64,000 nt of DNA, taken from assembly GCF_025215095.1 (NCBI RefSeq), contig NZ_JALHAP010000082.1, positions 62,001 to 126,000 on the forward strand, in the 5' to 3' direction. The position numbers were made by a program, and so were the translations under genes. Under the pieces are notes generated by a model. That model did no database searches and was not told the origin of the DNA. It was given only the letters and a program-made list of their open reading frames with translations. Every line of letters starts with the position of its first letter. Within the stretch, counting starts at the first letter, position 1. The stretch comes from Dryocola boscaweniae. GTDB lineage: Bacteria; Pseudomonadota; Gammaproteobacteria; Enterobacterales; Enterobacteriaceae. Shown piece by piece: positions 25,720-34,586 of this stretch.

Positions 25720-26909
25720 TACATTTCCCCTCGTGCTTTCAGAATGTCGTGAACGGTGAAGATGTCTTTGTCACCACGGCCAGAGAGGTTCACCACCAAC
25801 AGTTGTTCTTTTTCAGGATCTTCACGCATCATTTTCACCGCGTGAGCTAATGCATGGGATGACTCCAGGGCAGGAATAATCCCTTCTTTGCGGCACAGCA
25901 GCTTGAAAGCATCCAGCGCCTCGTCATCGGTAATCGACACGTATTCGGCACGGCCAATGCTGTTCAGATAAGCATGCTGCGGCCCGACGGACGGGAAGTC
26001 CAGTCCCGCGGAAATAGAGTAAGACTCTTCAATCTGCCCTTCATCGGTCTGCATCATCGGTGATTTCATGCCGAAGTAAATCCCTACGCGGCCGTGTTTA
26101 AGCGGCGCGCCGTGCTCGCCCGTTTCAATACCGTGGCCCGCAGGCTCAACGCCAATCAGGCCGACTTTGGTTTCATTAATGAAATCGGCAAACATACCAA
26201 TTGCGTTCGAACCGCCGCCAACGCAGGCGATAACCGCGTCCGGCAGACGCCCTTCTTTTTCGAGGATCTGCGCTTTTGTCTCTTCGCCAATCATGCGCTG
26301 GAATTCACGGACAATCGTTGGGAACGGGTGAGGGCCAGCCGCCGTACCGAGCATGTAATGCGCGGTATCGTAGCTGCCAGACCAGTCACGCAGCGCTTCG
26401 TTACAGGCATCTTTAAGCGTGGCAGAACCGCTGTGAACGGGAATGACTTCCGCACCCATCAGACGCATACGGAAGACGTTCGGCGACTGGCGTTCAACGT
26501 CCTTCGCGCCCATATAAATACGGCATTTCAGGCCGAGCAGGGCGCAGGCCAGGGCCGAAGCCACGCCGTGCTGTCCGGCGCCCGTTTCGGCGATGATTTC
26601 AGTTTTACCCATTTTCTTCGCCAGCAGCGCCTGGCCCAAAACCTGGTTGGTCTTATGCGCGCCGCCGTGCAGCAAATCTTCACGCTTGAGATAAAGCGTG
26701 GTTTTGGTGCCTGCGGTAATGTTTTTGCATTTCGTCAACGCGGTTGGACGACCGGCATAGTTTTTCAGCAGATCGTTAAATTCCGCCTGAAACTCAGGAT
26801 CGCTTTGCGCCGCCACAAAGGCTTCTTCTAACTGGCGCAGGGCAGGCATCAGGATTTGTGGCACATACATGCCACCAAACTCGCCAAAATAGGGATTAAG
26901 TAACGTCAT
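25719..26909 (-). CDS. trpB: Tryptophan synthase beta subunit
   Basis: PLP enzyme that joins indole and serine into tryptophan. The 396-residue protein has the PLP lysine at 86 (LLHGGAHKTNQVLGQ), the catalytic Glu in the ETGAGQHG segment and the phosphate-binding glycine loop GGGSNAIG. It overlaps trpA by one base. Confidence 0.97.
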   Translation of the reverse strand: MTLLNPYFGEFGGMYVPQILMPALRQLEEAFVAAQSDPEFQAEFNDLLKNYAGRPTALTKCKNITAGTKTTLYLKREDLLHGGAHKTNQVLGQALLAKKMGKTEIIAETGAGQHGVASALACALLGLKCRIYMGAKDVERQSPNVFRMRLMGAEVIPVHSGSATLKDACNEALRDWSGSYDTAHYMLGTAAGPHPFPTIVREFQRMIGEETKAQILEKEGRLPDAVIACVGGGSNAIGMFADFINETKVGLIGVEPAGHGIETGEHGAPLKHGRVGIYFGMKSPMMQTDEGQIEESYSISAGLDFPSVGPQHAYLNSIGRAEYVSITDDEALDAFKLLCRKEGIIPALESSHALAHAVKMMREDPEKEQLLVVNLSGRGDKDIFTVHDILKARGEM

Positions 26910-26920
26910 GATTATTTTCC

Positions 26921-28282
26921 TTAGTAAGCCCGCAGCGTCTGGAATACGGCTGCCAGCTTGTTAGCATCTTTTATGCCCGGCGCGCGTTCGACGCCAGAAT
27001 TGAAATCAAGGCCCGCGCATCCGGCTTTCGCCGCTTCAACGCAGTTATCAGCGCCCAGTCCGCCTGCCAGAAGCACATTATCCAGCTTCTGACCCGTAAG
27101 CAGCGCCCAGTCGAAACGCTGGCCGGTACCGCCCTGACCATTGTCGAAGACATATTTATCGACATGGCTTAAATCGCGCGCCGGTATAGATTCTTTCACG
27201 CTCAGGGCCTTCCAAATCTGTACGTTTTCCGGCAGTTGAGCGCGCAATTCGTCGATGTAGGCCTGGTCTTCGTCGCCGTGCAGTTGAACTGCGGCAAGCG
27301 TAAACTGCGCGCTTTTCTGCGCGACTTCGCTAACCGGCGCATTACGGAATACGCCCACATAACGCAGCGGAGCAGCAGCTATAACGGAAGCGGCTTTCTC
27401 GTCGCTAACAAAGCGCGGGGAGGCTGGCACAAAAATCAGCCCGCCATATATTGCCCCGGCTTCATGCGCTGCACGAGCATCTTCCGAACGCGTCAGACCA
27501 CAAACTTTATTTTCACCAAGCGTCACGCGGCGTACCGCAGCGTTCAGATCGTCTTCACCCATCAAGGCGGACCCAATCAGGAAGCCGTTGGCAAAATGGC
27601 TAAGCTCGCGAATCTGACCGTAATTGCTGATGCCGGATTCGCTAATCACCGTCACGCCGTGAGTCAGGCGCGGCGCCAACTGGCGCGTGCGGTTTAAATC
27701 AATAGATAAATCGCGCAGGTCGCGGTTGTTGATACCCACGACTTTCGCTTCCAGCGCAATAGCGCGCTCCAGTTCTTCTTCATTGCTTACTTCTGTCAGC
27801 ACGCCCATGTTCAGGCTATGCGCGACGGCGGCGAGCTGGCGATACTGCTCGTCGTTCAGCACGGAAAGCATCAGCAGGCAGGCGTCGGCCTGATAAAAAC
27901 GCGCCAGGTAAATCTGATAAGCATCGATAATAAAATCTTTGCACAGCACCGGCTGGGTCACGATGCTGCTTACAATCGGCAGAAAATCAAAGCTGCCCTG
28001 AAAATACTTCTCGTCGGTCAGCACGGAAATCGCGCAAGCGTAATGCTTATAGATACCGGCAATGCGGGCCGGGTCGAAATCATCGCGAATTACGCCCTTA
28101 GACGGAGAAGCCTTTTTGCATTCAAGAATAAACGCGGTGCGCGCACCCTGCAGCGCATGATAAAAATTGCGTGTGGCTGGGGTGACTTCATTCTGGAAAC
28201 TTGCCAGGGGCTGCTGCTTTTTACGCGCTTCAACCCAAATCGCCTTATCTGCGACGATTTTCGTTAATACGGTGTCCTGCAT
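26921..28282 (-). CDS. trpC: Indole-3-glycerol-phosphate synthase / phosphoribosylanthranilate isomerase fusion
   Basis: Bifunctional TrpC-TrpF protein of enterobacteria, 453 residues. The N-terminal half (about 1-255) is indole-glycerol-phosphate synthase (ECKKASPSKG, PVLCKDFIID, TEVSNEEELERA, INNRDL), and the C-terminal half is phosphoribosylanthranilate isomerase (VCGLTRSEDA, LDFNSGVE). It lies three bases after trpD and 11 before trpB. Confidence 0.97.
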   Translation of the reverse strand: MQDTVLTKIVADKAIWVEARKKQQPLASFQNEVTPATRNFYHALQGARTAFILECKKASPSKGVIRDDFDPARIAGIYKHYACAISVLTDEKYFQGSFDFLPIVSSIVTQPVLCKDFIIDAYQIYLARFYQADACLLMLSVLNDEQYRQLAAVAHSLNMGVLTEVSNEEELERAIALEAKVVGINNRDLRDLSIDLNRTRQLAPRLTHGVTVISESGISNYGQIRELSHFANGFLIGSALMGEDDLNAAVRRVTLGENKVCGLTRSEDARAAHEAGAIYGGLIFVPASPRFVSDEKAASVIAAAPLRYVGVFRNAPVSEVAQKSAQFTLAAVQLHGDEDQAYIDELRAQLPENVQIWKALSVKESIPARDLSHVDKYVFDNGQGGTGQRFDWALLTGQKLDNVLLAGGLGADNCVEAAKAGCAGLDFNSGVERAPGIKDANKLAAVFQTLRAY

Positions 28283-28285
28283 TTC

Positions 28286-29881
28286 TTATCCTCTTGCTGC
28301 AAGTAGCGTGACGCGGTCGTAGGCTGCGCCGCTGCGCAATACGTCCAGCACCTGTTGTGCATTTGCTTTGAGATCTTCCTTGCCGTGCAGGCGCATCAGC
28401 ATGGCTACGTTCGCCGCCACGGCTGACTCATGGGCGATCTCTCCTTTACCTTGTAGCAGGCGGGTAAGAATGTCACGGTTTTCTTCCGGCGTGCCGCCTG
28501 CGAGCTGATCCTGATGATAGGCAGGGAGACCAAAGTCTTCGGCGGTTAGCTGGTAGCTTTTGATATCGCCATCGATAAGTTCCGCCACCTGCGTTGGTGC
28601 GTGTAATGAAACCTCATCCATTCCACCGCTGTGTACCACGGCCGCACGCTTGTAGCCCAATACGCGCAGCGTTTCGGCAATCGGCAGCACCAGCTCGGCG
28701 CTGTAGACGCCAATTAACGCAAGCGGCGGATGAGCCGGGTTAATCAGCGGCCCTAATACGTTAAACAGCGTACGGGTTTTTAACTGCTGGCGCACCGGCA
28801 TGGCGTGACGGAAGCCCGTATGATATTTCGGCGCGAACAGGAAGCACACGCCCAGATCGTCCAGCGCCTGACGAGAAGTTTCCGCGCTCATATCCAGATT
28901 GATCCCGAAGGCCGCCAGCAAATCCGAAGAGCCGGAACGGCTGGAAACGCTGCGGTTGCCGTGTTTAGCGACTTTCAGGCCTACCGCTGCCGCGACAAAT
29001 GCGCTGGCGGTGGAAATATTGATGCTGTTGCTGCCGTCGCCGCCGGTGCCGACGATATCCGCAAACTGATAATCCGGGCTAGGGAATGGCGCGGCAGCTT
29101 CAAGCAGGGCAGAGGCGGCGCCTGCGATTTCGTTTGGATGCTCGCCACGCACTTTCATGCTTACCAGCGCGGCGGCCAGTTGTTCCGGTTTTAGTTCGCC
29201 ACGAACGATAGCAGAGAAAAGCTGGTGGCTTTCTTCACGGCTTAACGTCTGCGCCTGGTAGAGCTTATCCAGAATCGGCTGCAGCGTATTGGTTTGTTTT
29301 AACTTCAGCAGCGCCCAGTCGAGGGTTTGTTCCAGCAGGCGTGCGCCCTGAGTGGTCAGAATGGATTCCGGGTGGAACTGGAAGCCGCACACGCGGTCCG
29401 CGTCGTGACGCACGGCCATCACCATGCCGTCAAAATGCGCGTTGATGGTTAAACCAGCAGGAATATTACTGCCGACCAGCGAATGATAACGGGCAACCGG
29501 CAGCGGATTAGGCAGACCGGCGAACATTGCTTCACCGTCGTGAGAAATGGCGGATGCTTTGCCGTGCAGGATTTCGCCAGCCTGGCCGACATAACCGCCG
29601 TAGGCTTCAACAATCGCCTGATGACCAAGACAGATGCCGATAATCGGCAGTTTACCGCGCAGACGAGTCAGCAGCTCTGGCATACAGCCGGCTTCGCTTG
29701 GCGCGCCCGGGCCTGGAGAGAGCATCAGCACCGGGTTATCCATGGTTGCAAGGCGCTCAATTAACGTCTGGGCCGGAACGTGATTACGATAAATAACCAC
29801 GTTGTGCCCGTTGGCGCGTAGCTGATCTGCCAGGTTATAGGTAAAAGAGTCGATGTTATCGAGCAGCAGAATATCAGCCAT
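28286..29881 (-). CDS. trpD: Anthranilate synthase component II / anthranilate phosphoribosyltransferase fusion
   Basis: A 531-residue fusion, the usual enterobacterial TrpGD. The N-terminal class I glutamine amidotransferase (about 1-195) has the nucleophile cysteine in GICLGHQA and the His-Glu pair in FQFHPESI, supplying ammonia to TrpE. The C-terminal part is anthranilate phosphoribosyltransferase (GTGGDGSNSINIST). Its start overlaps the trpE stop by one base, which suggests coupled translation. Confidence 0.97.
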   Translation of the reverse strand: MADILLLDNIDSFTYNLADQLRANGHNVVIYRNHVPAQTLIERLATMDNPVLMLSPGPGAPSEAGCMPELLTRLRGKLPIIGICLGHQAIVEAYGGYVGQAGEILHGKASAISHDGEAMFAGLPNPLPVARYHSLVGSNIPAGLTINAHFDGMVMAVRHDADRVCGFQFHPESILTTQGARLLEQTLDWALLKLKQTNTLQPILDKLYQAQTLSREESHQLFSAIVRGELKPEQLAAALVSMKVRGEHPNEIAGAASALLEAAAPFPSPDYQFADIVGTGGDGSNSINISTASAFVAAAVGLKVAKHGNRSVSSRSGSSDLLAAFGINLDMSAETSRQALDDLGVCFLFAPKYHTGFRHAMPVRQQLKTRTLFNVLGPLINPAHPPLALIGVYSAELVLPIAETLRVLGYKRAAVVHSGGMDEVSLHAPTQVAELIDGDIKSYQLTAEDFGLPAYHQDQLAGGTPEENRDILTRLLQGKGEIAHESAVAANVAMLMRLHGKEDLKANAQQVLDVLRSGAAYDRVTLLAARG

Positions 29882-31443
29882 CAGAAAATCTCCTTTGCAT
29901 GATGCGCGGTGGCAATAGCGCGCAGTACAGCGCGGGCTTTATTACGGGTTTCGTCTGCTTCGGACTGCGGTACGGAATCCAGTACCACACCTGCGCCGGC
30001 CTGAACGGTGGCGATACCGTCTTCAACATAGGCCGAGCGGATCACGATGCAGGTATCCAGATCGCCGTGAGCGGTGAAATAACCTACTGCGCCGCCGTAG
30101 CTGCCGCGACGCACGCCTTCGGCTTTGGCTATTAATTGCATGGCGCGAACTTTTGGCGCGCCGCTAAGCGTGCCCATGTTCATGCAGGCGCGGTAGGCGT
30201 GCAGCACGTCCAGGTCGTGACGCAATTCGCCTACAACGCGCGAAACCAGGTGCATGACGAAGGAGTAACGGTCCACTTTGGTGAGATCCGCAACGTAGCG
30301 GCTGCCCGGCGTGCAGATTCGCGCAAGGTCATTACGCGCAAGATCCACCAGCATCAGATGCTCGGACATCTCTTTATGGTCGGTACGCATTTCAAGCTCG
30401 AAACGGCTGTCCAGATCGCGATCGAGCGAGCCATCCGCGCGGCGGCCACGTGGACGGGTGCCTGCGATTGGGTAAATTTCTATCTGCCGCGAGGTTGCGT
30501 CATATTTCAGCGAGCTCTCAGGCGATGCGCCAAACAGAGTAAAATCGTCGTCCTGCATAAAGAACATATAAGGGCTTGGATTGCTCTTCTTCAGCGTCTG
30601 ATAGGCCGCCAGCGGAGAAGGGCAAGGCAGCGAGAAGCGGCGAGAAGGCACAACCTGGAAGATTTCCCCGGCGCGAATCGCTTTCTGCATATGACGAACC
30701 ACCGCGCCATACTCTTCGTCGCTTTGATTGCATTCGCAGGTCATTTGCTCAACTTTCCGCACCGGCAGCGCGGTGGGCGCCTCCTGCAACTGGCCGCATA
30801 ATTGTTCAGCGCGTTGCAATAAACGCGTTTTTTCCGTTTCGGACGGGGTAAAGAGGCTTGCCTGGATGCGGGTTTGCTTTTTTTGATGGTCAATAACCAA
30901 CAGCGTTTCAGCCAGATAGAAGCAGTAGTCCGGGCAACGGTTGTCCTGCTTAAGAGCCGGCAAATCTTCAAAACCAGCGACCAGGTCATAAGCGAACAGA
31001 CCGCCGAAGAACATCGCTTCGCGCTCGTTCTCCGGTACGGTAACGAGCTCCTGCATCAGGCGGAACGCGTCAAACACGGAAAGCGAACACAGACGAGCGT
31101 CTTCATCCAGCAACTGGCTAACCGTAGGGAAATGAAGTATGCGACCCTGCGGCAGATGTTCGTTTTGTACGCCCGCTGGTAAGGCGGCATCCAGCAGAGG
31201 CAGGAGAGAAGCACCGTTTGCTGAAAGCGCCTGAATAGTGACGGTGTCACCTAATGCGGTAATGCGCAACGCGCAGTCTACCAACAGCAGGCTTTTTAAA
31301 TCGTCTTTGCTGTTAATATCCGCTGATTCGAGCAGCAGCGTAGCCGGACGGGCGCCGCATAGCTGGTGGAACACGGCCGTAGGGTTATCCCGATAAGGTG
31401 CATCTTTGGTCAGTAATTCGAGCGCTGGTTTTTGTGGTTGCAT
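29881..31443 (-). CDS. trpE: Anthranilate synthase component I
   Basis: Converts chorismate and ammonia into anthranilate, the first committed step, and is feedback-inhibited by tryptophan. The 520-residue protein has the N-terminal LLES segment (residues 37-40) of the tryptophan site and the C-terminal chorismate-binding domain (PSRRFSLP, SPESSLKYD, PIAGTRPRGR, GSYGGAVGYF). It is the first structural gene, downstream of the trpL attenuator. Confidence 0.97.
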   Translation of the reverse strand: MQPQKPALELLTKDAPYRDNPTAVFHQLCGARPATLLLESADINSKDDLKSLLLVDCALRITALGDTVTIQALSANGASLLPLLDAALPAGVQNEHLPQGRILHFPTVSQLLDEDARLCSLSVFDAFRLMQELVTVPENEREAMFFGGLFAYDLVAGFEDLPALKQDNRCPDYCFYLAETLLVIDHQKKQTRIQASLFTPSETEKTRLLQRAEQLCGQLQEAPTALPVRKVEQMTCECNQSDEEYGAVVRHMQKAIRAGEIFQVVPSRRFSLPCPSPLAAYQTLKKSNPSPYMFFMQDDDFTLFGASPESSLKYDATSRQIEIYPIAGTRPRGRRADGSLDRDLDSRFELEMRTDHKEMSEHLMLVDLARNDLARICTPGSRYVADLTKVDRYSFVMHLVSRVVGELRHDLDVLHAYRACMNMGTLSGAPKVRAMQLIAKAEGVRRGSYGGAVGYFTAHGDLDTCIVIRSAYVEDGIATVQAGAGVVLDSVPQSEADETRNKARAVLRAIATAHHAKEIF

Positions 31444-31463
31444 TGTTTGCTCTCAGTCATTTG

Positions 31464-31538
31464 TTCAAAAAAAAGCCCGCTTCGATGGCGGGCCTGGTAT
31501 CCGGGCTGATTAACAGCCGTGCGATGACACTACCCGTT
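31464..31538 (-). terminator. trp attenuator
   Basis: Between trpL and trpE. The terminator hairpin GCCCGC / GCGGGC (31487-31492 with 31475-31480 on the plus strand) is followed on the minus strand by eight Ts (31474-31467). Upstream, GGGCTGATTAACAGCC and flanking bases give the competing antiterminator pairing. Slow translation of the Trp codons in trpL would favour read-through. Confidence 0.9.
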
Positions 31539-31586
31539 TCAGGAAGTGCGCCACCAGCTACTGTGCATGTTGTGAATCGCTTTCAT
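31539..31586 (-). CDS. trpL: trp operon leader peptide
   Basis: A 15-residue leader peptide MKAIHNMHSSWWRTS, with tandem Trp codons at positions 11-12 and the same RTS ending as E. coli TrpL, whose middle is different (FVLKGW). AAAGGTAT lies upstream of the ATG at 31586. Ribosome stalling at the Trp codons controls the attenuator that follows. Confidence 0.93.
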   Translation of the reverse strand: MKAIHNMHSSWWRTS

Positions 31587-31611
31587 TTTCAGATACCTTT
31601 CTCGCGTGAAC

Positions 31612-31649
31612 TTGCGTACTAGTTAACTGGTTCGCGGGTGTAAAGTCAA
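31612..31649 (-). promoter_or_regulatory. trp promoter and TrpR operator
   Basis: On the minus strand, -35 TTGACT (31649-31644), a 17-base spacer and -10 TTAACT (31626-31621). The TrpR operator, a near-palindrome CGAACCAGTTAACTAGTACG (31634-31615), covers the -10 as in E. coli and differs from the E. coli operator at one base of the core. Confidence 0.9.
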
Positions 31650-31725
31650 CAGTGATTTTTAGTTAGACCTGAATATCGCTATCATGGACGGCGTTTTTCA
31701 TTTTTTTAACAGTTCTGGAGCCATT

Positions 31726-32607
31726 TTGAGTGAACCTACCCTTGCGGTGATTTACGACTTACATAGCCATACCACCGCCTCAGATGGCCTTTTAACACCC
31801 CAGGCGCTGGTACAGCGCGCGGTGGATAATCGCGTGGGCATCCTTGCTATTACCGATCACGACACGGTTGCCGGTCTGCCAGCGGCGCGGGCTGAAATCG
31901 CCCAAAAACAGCTTCCTTTACAGTTGATCAGCGGCGTGGAAATTTCAACCGTCTGGGAAAATCACGAAATACATATTGTCGGCCTGGGTATTGATGAAAA
32001 TCATCCGGAGCTGGTGGCGTTTCTGGCGGAACAAACCGTGCGCCGTACTCAGCGCGCTGAATTGATAGCAGAAAGGCTAGATAAAGCCCGTATTCCCGGC
32101 GCGCTTGAGGGCGCGCTTCGCCATGCCAACGGCGGCGCGGTAACGCGCGGGCATTTCGCTCGTTTTCTGGTTGAGTGCGGTAAAGCCAATACGATGGCCG
32201 ACGTCTTTAAAAAGTACCTTGCAAAAGGGAAAACGGGTTACGTTCCGCCACAGTGGTGTACAATAGAACAAGCTATTGATGTGATTCATCATTCTGGCGG
32301 GCAGGCGGTAGTGGCGCATCCAGGCCGTTATGATCTGACCACAAAGTGGCTGAAAAGATTGCTGGCGCAGTTTGCGCAAAGTGGTGGCGATGCCATGGAA
32401 GTTGCGCAGTGCCAGCAAGCCCCCAACGAAAGAACCGTACTTGCCGGCCTCGCCCGGCAGTTCAACCTGCTGGCCTCGCAGGGATCTGATTTCCATCAGC
32501 CCTGTTCGTGGATAGAACTGGGGCGCAAGCTATGGTTGCCAGCAGGCGTTGAGCCAGTATGGAAAGAGTGGGGAAGCAGCCTCATCGCAAAAGAGAGGGC
32601 AGTATGA
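31726..32607 (+). CDS. rnm: Rnm (YciV), 5'-3' exoribonuclease / 3',5'-nucleotide phosphatase of the PHP family
   Basis: PHP-domain phosphoesterase; in E. coli this protein (RNase AM) trims the 5' ends of rRNAs and hydrolyses 3',5'-bisphosphonucleotides. Metal ligands are visible: DLHSHTTASDG near residues 11-21, the AITDHDT segment, GVEIST, and a C-terminal GSDFHQP. I choose TTG at 31726, six bases after CTGGAG, giving 293 residues with the family N-terminus; the frame from 31684 is longer than relatives. It is divergent from trp and overlaps yciO by four bases. Confidence 0.9.
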   Translation: MSEPTLAVIYDLHSHTTASDGLLTPQALVQRAVDNRVGILAITDHDTVAGLPAARAEIAQKQLPLQLISGVEISTVWENHEIHIVGLGIDENHPELVAFLAEQTVRRTQRAELIAERLDKARIPGALEGALRHANGGAVTRGHFARFLVECGKANTMADVFKKYLAKGKTGYVPPQWCTIEQAIDVIHHSGGQAVVAHPGRYDLTTKWLKRLLAQFAQSGGDAMEVAQCQQAPNERTVLAGLARQFNLLASQGSDFHQPCSWIELGRKLWLPAGVEPVWKEWGSSLIAKERAV

Positions 32608-33224
32608 GTCAGTTTTTCTATATTCATCCGGATAATCCACAGCAGCGCCTGATTAACCAGGCCGTGGAAATCGTTCGCAAGGGCGGTGTTATTGTTTATC
32701 CAACCGATTCCGGCTACGCGCTGGGTTGCAAACTGGAAGACAAAACGGCAATGGAGCGCATTTGTCGTATCCGTCATTTGCCGGACGGACATAACTTCAC
32801 GCTTATGTGTCGCGATTTGTCGGAGCTTTCAACCTATGCGTTTGTCGACAACGTGGCGTTCCGCTTAATCAAAAATAATACGCCGGGCAATTACACTTTT
32901 ATTCTGAAAGGCACCAAAGAAGTGCCGCGCCGTTTATTGCAGGAAAAACGTAAAACTATCGGGCTGCGCGTGCCGTCTAACCCCATTGCGCAGGCGTTAC
33001 TGGAAGTGCTGGATCAGCCGATGCTTTCTACTTCGTTGATGATGCCCGGCAGCGACTTTACCGAGTCCGACCCGGAAGAGATTAAAGATCGTCTGGAGAA
33101 GGTCGTTGATTTAGTTATCCACGGCGGCTACCTGGGCCAGCAGCCAACGACCGTTATCGATTTAACCGACGACTCGCCGGTTGTGCTGCGCGAAGGCGTC
33201 GGCGACGTTAAGCCTTTCTTATAA
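32604..33224 (+). CDS. yciO: YciO, Sua5/YciO/YrdC family protein
   Basis: A 206-residue member of the threonylcarbamoyl-AMP synthase-like family, with the RNA/nucleotide-binding fold (GGVIVYPTDSGYALGC, KRKTIGLRVPSNP, TSLMMPGSDFTE). Its role is less clear than that of TsaC/Sua5. The ATG at 32604 overlaps the rnm stop (ATGA). In E. coli yciQ follows; here the next gene is rluB. Confidence 0.93.
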   Translation: MSQFFYIHPDNPQQRLINQAVEIVRKGGVIVYPTDSGYALGCKLEDKTAMERICRIRHLPDGHNFTLMCRDLSELSTYAFVDNVAFRLIKNNTPGNYTFILKGTKEVPRRLLQEKRKTIGLRVPSNPIAQALLEVLDQPMLSTSLMMPGSDFTESDPEEIKDRLEKVVDLVIHGGYLGQQPTTVIDLTDDSPVVLREGVGDVKPFL

Positions 33225-33250
33225 TATTGTCTGCGGCTATACTGTGCGGC

Positions 33251-33301
33251 CTAAAATGGGGTGTGAACCCCATTAACCCCATTTCGACGCCTGTGAAGGC
33301 G
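33251..33301 (+). promoter_or_regulatory. rluB leader with alternative hairpins
   Basis: The arm AAATGGGG (33254-33261) can pair with CCCCATT (33268-33274) or, with eight perfect pairs, with CCCCATTT (33277-33284). A GCCT / AGGC hairpin follows (33290-33301) just before the ribosome site GAGGAAG. It looks like a leader with mutually exclusive stems; no ligand or function is known to me. Confidence 0.4.
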
Positions 33302-33318
33302 ACACCCGAGGAAGCTCA

Positions 33319-34200
33319 ATGAGCGATAAGAGCGAAAAGTTACAAAAAGTGCTGGCTCGCGCTGGCCACGGTTCACGCCGTGAAATCGAAACCATTATTT
33401 CCGCAGGCCGCGTCAGCGTCGATGGCAAAATTGCCACGCTGGGCGACCGTGTTGAAGTCACTCAGGCCCTGAAGATTCGTATCGATGGCCACCTGATCTC
33501 TATTAAAGAATCCGCAGAACAAATTTGCCGCGTGTTGGCTTATTACAAGCCGGAAGGCGAGCTGTGCACCCGTAATGACCCGGAAGGCCGTCCAACTGTG
33601 TTTGACCGTCTGCCGAAGCTGCGCGGCGCACGCTGGATTGCCGTTGGGCGTCTGGACGTGAACACCTGCGGTTTGCTGCTGTTTACCACCGATGGCGAAC
33701 TGGCTAACCGTCTGATGCACCCAAGCCGTGAAGTTGAACGCGAATACGCCGTACGCGTGTTTGGTCAGATTGACGACGATAAAGTGAAGCAACTCGCGCG
33801 TGGCGTTCAGCTCGAAGATGGCCCTGCTGCATTCAAAACCATCAAATTCACCGGCGGTGAAGGCATTAACCAGTGGTACAACGTGACCCTGACCGAAGGC
33901 CGTAACCGTGAGGTTCGTCGTCTGTGGGAAGCGGTTGGCGTGCAGGTTAGCCGACTGATTCGCGTGCGTTACGGCGATATTCAGTTGCCAAAAGGCCTGC
34001 CGCGCGGTGGTTACACCGAACTGGATCTGGCGCAAACCAACTACCTGCGCAAGCTGGTGGAACTGCCTGCGGAAACATCAAGTAAAGTGGCGGTGGAGAA
34101 AGACCGTCGACGTATGAAGGCGAATCAGATTCGTCGCGCCGTTAAGCGTCACACGCAGGTTACCGGCGGCGGCCGCCGTCCCGGTGGGCGAAACAGCTAG
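33319..34200 (+). CDS. rluB: 23S rRNA pseudouridine(2605) synthase RluB
   Basis: Isomerises U2605 of 23S rRNA to pseudouridine. The 293-residue protein has an N-terminal S4 RNA-binding domain (KLQKVLARAGHGSRREIE), the catalytic Asp113 in GRLDVNTCGLLLFT (Asp110 in the slightly shorter E. coli protein), TEGRNREVRRLWEAVG in the RsuA-type core, and a basic tail ending in Gly/Arg. Start supported by GAGGAAGCTC. After its terminator the E. coli gene order breaks. Confidence 0.95.
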   Translation: MSDKSEKLQKVLARAGHGSRREIETIISAGRVSVDGKIATLGDRVEVTQALKIRIDGHLISIKESAEQICRVLAYYKPEGELCTRNDPEGRPTVFDRLPKLRGARWIAVGRLDVNTCGLLLFTTDGELANRLMHPSREVEREYAVRVFGQIDDDKVKQLARGVQLEDGPAAFKTIKFTGGEGINQWYNVTLTEGRNREVRRLWEAVGVQVSRLIRVRYGDIQLPKGLPRGGYTELDLAQTNYLRKLVELPAETSSKVAVEKDRRRMKANQIRRAVKRHTQVTGGGRRPGGRNS

Positions 34201-34216
34201 TTTTCAAGAACAGACA

Positions 34217-34254
34217 TCAAGCCTCTCGCTGAGAACCGGGGGGCTTTTTTTTGC
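34217..34254 (+). terminator. Terminator after rluB
   Basis: Stem AAGCCTC / GGGGGCTT with an internal TCGCTGAGAACC loop, followed by a run of eight Ts. Confidence 0.75.
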
Positions 34255-34286
34255 GCGGAATTTGGCGTTTCAGCAAAAATCAGGCG

Positions 34287-34391
34287 AAAAAAAAGCCCAT
34301 CGTTGAGATGGGCAAAGACTACACACAGCAATTCGTTGTTTCACTCAGGGGATTTCCATGCTTATAAATCAATGTGTTGATTCATAACCGT
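34287..34391 (-). ncRNA. rprA: RprA small RNA
   Basis: Hfq-dependent sRNA that base-pairs with the rpoS leader and activates its translation, and represses other targets. The minus-strand sequence from 34391 begins ACGGTTATGAATCAACAC, contains GAAATCCCCTGAGTGAAACA and GAATTGCTGTGTGTAGTC, and ends with the terminator GCCCATC / GATGGGC plus eight Ts (34294-34287). This is RprA of E. coli with a few substitutions, in the same position downstream of ydiK and on the same strand. Confidence 0.95.
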
Positions 34392-34397
34392 GTGATA

Positions 34398-34440
34398 ATA
34401 GTAGGCATCCCCGCCTGAGGAGTCTCTCAGATTCGTCTCA
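34398..34440 (-). promoter_or_regulatory. rprA promoter with RcsB box
   Basis: -10 hexamer TACTAT at 34403-34398, seven bases before the RNA start. Further upstream TGAGACGAATCTGA (34440-34427) corresponds to the RcsB site of the E. coli rprA promoter. This implies induction by the Rcs envelope-stress phosphorelay. Confidence 0.75.
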
Positions 34441-34586
34441 ATAGTTAACGACAGGTTAACGATTAACATCACATTACCGCGCATCTACGAAATCAATGCG
34501 GCGGAAAAGGGATAAAAAGCAGAGGAACGATTAGAATTGCTAACCAATGTGGTGGGAGCGGCTCCCCAGGGCTGGGGAGCGCACTA

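Noticed and set aside
26094..26831. 245-codon frame antisense to trpB
   Set aside because: Shadow of trpB; composition follows the complement of conserved codons.
30136..30801. 221-codon frame antisense to trpE
   Set aside because: Lies fully inside a conserved gene on the other strand; typical shadow frame of a GC-rich coding region.
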